A DNA stretch of 64,000 nt, taken from NCBI RefSeq assembly GCF_019904135.1, contig NZ_JAIOGQ010000019.1:32016-96015 (forward strand), read 5' to 3'. This document shows positions 60,446 through 64,000 of this stretch, one piece after another. The notes beneath the pieces were generated by a model that searched no databases, had not been told where the DNA came from, and was given only the letters and a program-made list of their open reading frames with translations. This stretch comes from Paenibacillus caui. GTDB taxonomy: Bacteria > Bacillota > Bacilli > Paenibacillales > Paenibacillaceae. The position numbers and the translations under genes are program-made. How positions within the stretch are numbered: position 1 is the stretch's first letter; every line of letters starts with the position of its first letter.

Positions 60446-61324
60446 TTACCCCTTTATAGCTCCTATCATGACGCCTTTTACAAAATATTTTTGCAATAAC
60501 GGGTACAGAAGGAGAATAGGTAAATTGGCCACGACAATGATTGCATACTTGACGGCTTCCTCGTTGAGAAGTGTCTGGTTATGCGAGCTATCGGCGGCAT
60601 TAACCATCTCTTCCATCTGCCCTTGAATCAAAATCTCCCGCATAAACAGCTGCAGCGGATACAGTTCCCGATCGGTCAAATAAATAAGGGCGCTGAAGTA
60701 AGCGTTCCAATGTCCTACGGCATAGAACAACACCATGACCGCCAAAATCGGTCCGGACAACGGCAGAACGATTTTTGTAAGCGTTCGGAAATCCGAACTG
60801 CCGTCAATGGCGGCAGCCTCCAATATTTCTCCGGGTATGCTCGATTGATAATAGGTGCGCATCACGAGAATGTTGTAGACGGACACCGCATTCGGCAGGA
60901 TGAGCGCCCACATCGTATTGGTCAGCCCGAGGTCGCGAACAACCATATAAGTGGGGATCAGTCCTCCGCTGAAGAACATGGTAAAGACAATCGCGGCCAT
61001 GATCACGTTGCGTCCTTTAAAGCTCGGCAAGGACAACGGATACGCAGCCATCACCGTCATGACAACGTTGACGGCCGTACCGACGGTTGTGTAAATCATC
61101 GTGTTGGTATATCCCGTGAGGATGTCCGAATTGCTAAACACTCTTTCATACCCGTAGAAGGTGATGTCCACTGGCCACAGCCACATATTCCCGGAAAGCA
61201 CGGCCGAAGGATTGCTGATCGAGGCGCTTAACACAAAGATCAGTGGGTACACCACGACCGCACAGACAAGAACCAAGATCACGCCGTTGACGACATCGAA
61301 TAAACTGACATTGCGAATTCTCAT
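60446..61324 (-). CDS. ABC transporter permease (LplC/YtcP-like)
   Basis: A 292-residue permease with six helices. The EAA motif reads LEAAAIDGSSDFRTLTKIVL followed by PLSGP, typical of carbohydrate importer subunits that share a common ATPase such as MsmX encoded elsewhere. It ends KYFVKGVMIGAIKG, the standard C-terminus. It lies 13 bases after the first permease and 43 before the lipoprotein gene in one operon. Confidence 0.9.
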   Translation of the reverse strand: MRIRNVSLFDVVNGVILVLVCAVVVYPLIFVLSASISNPSAVLSGNMWLWPVDITFYGYERVFSNSDILTGYTNTMIYTTVGTAVNVVMTVMAAYPLSLPSFKGRNVIMAAIVFTMFFSGGLIPTYMVVRDLGLTNTMWALILPNAVSVYNILVMRTYYQSSIPGEILEAAAIDGSSDFRTLTKIVLPLSGPILAVMVLFYAVGHWNAYFSALIYLTDRELYPLQLFMREILIQGQMEEMVNAADSSHNQTLLNEEAVKYAIIVVANLPILLLYPLLQKYFVKGVMIGAIKG

Positions 61325-61337
61325 CCCTCTCGCCTCC

Positions 61338-62300
61338 CTACCACAAGCTTGCCTGGTTCAACTTGCGGACGATCCGGTTGACCGTTAGCAGCAAGATAAA
61401 GTTTACAATGGAATTAAACAGTCCTACAGCTGCGGAAAAACTATACTGCGAACCGAGAATCCCGCTTCGGTATACATAGGTTGAGAACACATCCGACACT
61501 TCACGATTCAACGAATTTTGCAAGAGATACACTTTTTCGAACCCGACGCTCATGAGCGATCCGATATTCAGAATGAGCAAAATCATGATCGTCGGACGGA
61601 TACCGGGCAGATTAATATGCCAAATCCGCCGCAGGCGGGAAGCGCCGTCCACGCGAGCCGCCTCGTGCAAATGCGGATCGATGCCCGTCAATGCCGCGAG
61701 GTAAATGATGGAGCTCCAGCCCATCTGCTGCCAAACGCCAGAGAAAATATAGATGGACTTGAACCACCCCGGCTCGGTCATGAAATAAATTGGTTCCCCG
61801 CCAAAAAGCGTAATGAATTTGTTCACAAACCCTGTTGCTGGTGACAGGAAAATAATGATCATACCGACGAGAACGACGGTGGAAAGAAAATGAGGCGCGT
61901 ATGTTACCGTTTGCACAAATCTCTTAAAACGATTGCTTCGCACCTCATTCACCAGCAATGCCAGCAAAATCGGGATCGGAAACCCGACCGCCAGTTCATA
62001 GAAACTGATGCTAATCGTATTCCACAGCAATCTTTCGAAAAAGAAACTTTCAAAGAATCGTTCGAAATGTTTCCAATCGACCCAGGGACTGCCCCAAATG
62101 CCCCGCGAGCCGATAAAATCTTTAAAAGCAATCTGCACTCCGTACATGGGTAAATATTGGAAAACAATGAAATAAACCAGAACCGGAGCAATTAATAGAT
62201 ACAGTTGCCAGTGGCTTTTAACCGCCTTAAGAAAACCGCCAAAAACGAGCGATCCTCTCGGTAACCCTCTTCTCCTCAAAGGCAAATTTGTCTGTTCCAT
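61338..62300 (-). CDS. ABC transporter permease (LplB-like)
   Basis: A 320-residue first permease of the operon, with a basic N-terminus (LRRRGLPRGS), helices beginning WQLYLLIAPVLVYFIVFQYL, and the EAA loop HEAARVDGASRLRRIWHINL. The YLPMYGVQIAFKDF block is characteristic of the LplB group found in Paenibacillus. No ATPase gene is in the operon. A leader terminator lies upstream at 62391-62487. Confidence 0.9.
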   Translation of the reverse strand: MEQTNLPLRRRGLPRGSLVFGGFLKAVKSHWQLYLLIAPVLVYFIVFQYLPMYGVQIAFKDFIGSRGIWGSPWVDWKHFERFFESFFFERLLWNTISISFYELAVGFPIPILLALLVNEVRSNRFKRFVQTVTYAPHFLSTVVLVGMIIIFLSPATGFVNKFITLFGGEPIYFMTEPGWFKSIYIFSGVWQQMGWSSIIYLAALTGIDPHLHEAARVDGASRLRRIWHINLPGIRPTIMILLILNIGSLMSVGFEKVYLLQNSLNREVSDVFSTYVYRSGILGSQYSFSAAVGLFNSIVNFILLLTVNRIVRKLNQASLW

Positions 62301-62390
62301 TCTGTTCCCCCTTTAACTTTCCGCTATTTATCAGCGGTTTGTTAACGCCGATTCGGCGTAATATGACGGCCCTACGAATCTCTTGGGAAC

Positions 62391-62487
62391 AAAAAAAGAT
62401 GAGAACCGAGTCAATACTGCACACTCCAAGGTCTCACCTTGTGTGCAGGCACGCCATTGATTCGGACTTCTCATCTTCTCCAGTCCA
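62391..62487 (-). promoter_or_regulatory. Leader hairpin with T-tract before the ABC operon
   Basis: Minus strand GGAGAAGATGAGAAG opens a long stem: AGATGAGAA / TTCTCATCT outside and TCAAT, GTGC.TGCACAC / GTGTGCA, ATTGA inside, ending TTTTTTTG about 90 bases before the first permease. It is a terminator in the leader and so a likely regulated attenuator. The opening resembles the GGAGAC.A.GAGA motif of the two glp leaders only loosely. Confidence 0.65.
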
Positions 62488-62589
62488 TTAGATATTCGAT
62501 TGCTTGTTAAATAAATTAAATCATGAAAGCGCTTAAATGTCAATATATAGATAATGTCACTTTGGTACAGGAAGCAATGACATTGAGCA

Positions 62590-62956
62590 CACAAAGGTAC
62601 TGGTCGTAGAAAAAATTATGGATGGGTATAAAGCAAAAGGAGCACAGGGACTTGCTCATCCAAATCAAGGAAGAAAACTGGCCCATGCATGAAGCGAAGA
62701 GATCGAGAACCGGGCAGCAGCTCTTAACACTGTCAAGCCCATTTTCCATTTAGGTAAGGCAATGGCGGATCTGAATATGGAACATATTAAAGCCATTCCC
62801 CCTCAAACTAAGGGCCCGTATGGATCGCCTTTGGAAAACGTTCCAGGACCGTCTAGTCATCGAGCTTCGTCTGCTCGGCATGACAACGAAAAAAGCAGCC
62901 AACGAAGCGCTGCCTAAGTTGATCCAAATACATGGAAGTTTCCCCACCGATAATTG
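62590..62956 (+). pseudogene. ISNCY-like transposase debris
   Basis: Pieces of one transposase in different frames: KIMDGYKAKGAQGLAHPNQG with RK (N-terminal region, compare YREDGPxGLxHxNRGRx) near 62609, and TFQDRLVIELRLLGMTTKKA with ANEALPKLIQ near 62835 (compare TLQDRLVKELRLxGIxTxEEAN). Stops and gaps break the frame and most of the DDE domain is gone. Confidence 0.55.
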
Positions 62957-63048
62957 GAAAAGAGAACATATAGAATGCCTATGTTGTTGTCCACTGTTGG
63001 AGGACACAACCAAGCGAAGGTGCGGGAGATATCCCCATGGGATCAACA

Positions 63049-63201
63049 TCATGCTGTGAAAACAGAAGCCGGCGTTTGGAGGACATTCGCATGGATGCCA
63101 TGTTCGGATGACAGCTGCGAAATCGACTTATCCTCCTTCAGAATTCCCAGTACGATTAGTGCTTTTTGTTCGAATGTAAACTTCCGTCTCATCGTTGCCA
63201 T
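63049..63201 (-). pseudogene. Truncated IS3-family OrfA
   Basis: ATG 63201 gives MATMRRKFTFEQKALIVLGI and LKEDKSISQLSSEHGIH, the helix-turn-helix start of an IS3-type OrfA, then diverges at residue 38 and stops. A terminal repeat-like sequence TGGACTAACCTGCTATGCTG reads from 63263. OrfB is absent; the element was cut off where it meets the ISNCY debris. Confidence 0.6.
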
Positions 63202-63263
63202 ACAACTAAGAAACTCCTTTTTTGCTGTCTAAATTTCTTAGACCAGCATAGCAGGTTAGTCCA

Positions 63264-63350
63264 CCTAATTCGCTACCTCGAGATGCCTCGGGCAGATCGA
63301 GGGGGCGAAATGCCGACCCGATGCGTGAATACGGTGTTCTGTATAGTTGA
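63264..63350 (-). repeat. attC-like element H, cut by an IS3 end
   Basis: Minus strand AGAACACCGTATTCACGC, then GCATTTCGCCCCCTCGATC, matches the AACACCGTATTC end and the CGCCCTCG block of the other copies. The remaining half is replaced by the IS3-like end at 63263. Confidence 0.5.
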
Positions 63351-63387
63351 TGTCCTCATCGAATAAACGTTCAGATATCTATTGCCA

Positions 63388-63622
63388 TTACTTTAGATTT
63401 AATATTTCACCATCAGGTTCAAATAAATTGATCTCTTCGTTTAAGGTCTTCTTCATCTTTATTCCGCACTTATCGCTACAGAGTACAAATATTCCATCTT
63501 GCCCTTGTTTCTTTGCTTCAGAATCTTCCGCGACCACAATCATTGGTACACTTGTATTTCTGGTAGTTAAAAAAATGGATTTGATTGTGCATCTTTTGAA
63601 CTTTTGCTTTTATTATTTCCAT
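63388..63622 (-). pseudogene. Small hypothetical gene with a frameshift
   Basis: ATG 63622 gives MEIIKAKVQKMHNQ; after a one-base shift near 63580 the text continues SIFLTTRNTSVPMIVVAEDS and EAKKQGQDGIFVLCSDKCG to a TAA at 63388. Joined it is about 77 residues. The second part alone could start at the internal ATG of PMIVV. Family not recognised. It lies between elements H and G with only 15 bases from the G core to its ATG, as a cassette gene would. Confidence 0.45.
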
Positions 63623-63636
63623 TACATCAATTTCAA

Positions 63637-63796
63637 ATAACGTTCTTGTATTCACGAACTCTCTCCACCTTAAGGGACGCCAGTCCCGGCCGCGATGCGG
63701 TTAGGTGGTGCAGGGTTGTCTGCTGAACTTACTTCTATCCCTATTGCATCTGCTGACCAAGGAGCGTCAGCTCCGCAGCGGAATACGGTGTTAGCG
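63637..63796 (-). repeat. attC-like element G (complete)
   Basis: Minus strand starts CGCTAACACCGTATTCCGC and ends GTGAATACAAGAACGTTATT; the ends pair as CTAAC/GTTA and GTATTC/GAATAC, leaving a bulge, as in attC sites. Between them, plus strand, CCACCT...AGGTGG encloses the hairpins GGGACGCCAGTCCC and CCGCGATGCGG, a three-way-junction shape. It is the best copy of the family in the window. An IS256-type end abuts it at about 63797. Confidence 0.65.
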
Positions 63797-64000
63797 GGGT
63801 GTGTCAATAATTTTGTGTAAACTCATTTATAGAGACTCCCCCATGGGGGAGATTGCCCTTACGGCAGATGTTGGCCGATGCGTTCGGGGAAGAAGACCGA
63901 GAACTGCAACAGCATTTGGCCCCAGTTCTGGACACGGCCTGTCCATTTGCGGGTGACATCCATGGTGACCAGATACAGCATCTTTAGCAGCGCCTCGTCC
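63797..64000 (-). mobile_element. IS256-family element, one end (partial)
   Basis: The end begins GGGGTGTGTCAATAATTTTG (63796 onward), typical of IS256-group terminal repeats (TGTGTCAATTATTTTGTG), and contains the transposase C-terminus. It continues beyond the right edge. It appears inserted at the core of element G. Confidence 0.75.
63859..64000 (-). CDS. IS256-family transposase, C-terminal part
   Basis: The last 46 codons: DEALLKMLYLVTMDVTRKWT, then GRVQNWGQMLLQFSVFFPERIGQHLP and TAA at 63859-63861. This matches the C-terminus of IS256-group DDE transposases. The catalytic domain lies outside the window. Confidence 0.85.
   Translation of the reverse strand, partial: DEALLKMLYLVTMDVTRKWTGRVQNWGQMLLQFSVFFPERIGQHLP

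Noticed and set aside
62465..62487. Third GlpP target before the ABC operon
   Set aside because: GGAGAAGATGAGAAG matches the glp leader motif only in part, so it is recorded as a leader hairpin and not called a GlpP site.
1..64000. CRISPR arrays, tRNA and rRNA genes, prophage genes
   Set aside because: No regularly spaced repeats, cloverleaf genes, ribosomal RNA sequence or phage structural genes were recognised by eye; a covariance search was not possible.

Overview
The window looks like chromosome of a Gram-positive, spore-former-type Bacillota, most probably Paenibacillus or a close relative. Pointers are strong AGGAGG-type ribosome binding sites with some TTG starts, an S-layer-homology protein, LplB/YtcP-type sugar ABC transporters without their own ATPase, PucR/PucG purine catabolism, GlpP-type glycerol control and a LexA (DinR) box of the Bacillus type. 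No rRNA, tRNA, CRISPR array or phage module was seen.

Layout. 0-5 kb: end of a HisS-like gene, gene debris, a group II intron carrying a broken reverse transcriptase, a secreted protein and an IS630 remnant. 5-16 kb: mostly single housekeeping or accessory genes (TPR protein, acetyltransferases, ketopantoate-reductase family, a MerR regulator with its MFS exporter and a clear MerR-type promoter, DinB, SLH protein, asparaginase, a frameshifted LD-carboxypeptidase, ACT and cupin proteins, a phosphatase). 16.6-23.2 kb: one operon encoding a PotABCD-like ABC importer, a nucleoside hydrolase and adenine deaminase, read here as a purine nucleoside uptake and salvage unit. 23-30 kb: HAD, GNAT, YdbC and YbaK proteins, a membrane-anchored cupredoxin, a frameshifted DctA-type symporter and an MFS transporter. 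30.7-35 kb: pucR divergent from allC-pucG (allantoate/ureidoglycine breakdown). 35-37 kb: a GH32 fructan hydrolase.

37-42 kb and 47.8-49.9 kb are AT-rich accessory stretches of small monocistronic genes on the minus strand (Nudix, DinB, GNAT, VOC, PhzF, P-loop kinase), several of them broken. They are separated by related structured intergenic elements whose ends carry AAC/GTT cores, resembling integron attC sites or another cassette-associated repeat. The same element recurs at 63.6 kb. Between these stretches lies a compact operon (42.1-46.7 kb) of a second DnaE-type polymerase, a DUF72 protein and a uracil-DNA glycosylase, behind a sigma-A-like promoter with a LexA box: a likely SOS repair or mutagenesis unit. 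cysK follows.

49.9-62.5 kb is a glycerol-3-phosphate region: glycerophosphodiesterase next to remnants of an ABC permease and mgtC, glpD behind an antiterminator-type leader, glpP, a HAD phosphatase behind a similar leader, then a four-gene operon (two permeases, a binding lipoprotein, a 1345-residue secreted lamin-tail/metallophosphoesterase). The right end is IS debris (ISNCY-like, IS3-like) and the end of an IS256-family element abutting one of the attC-like repeats.
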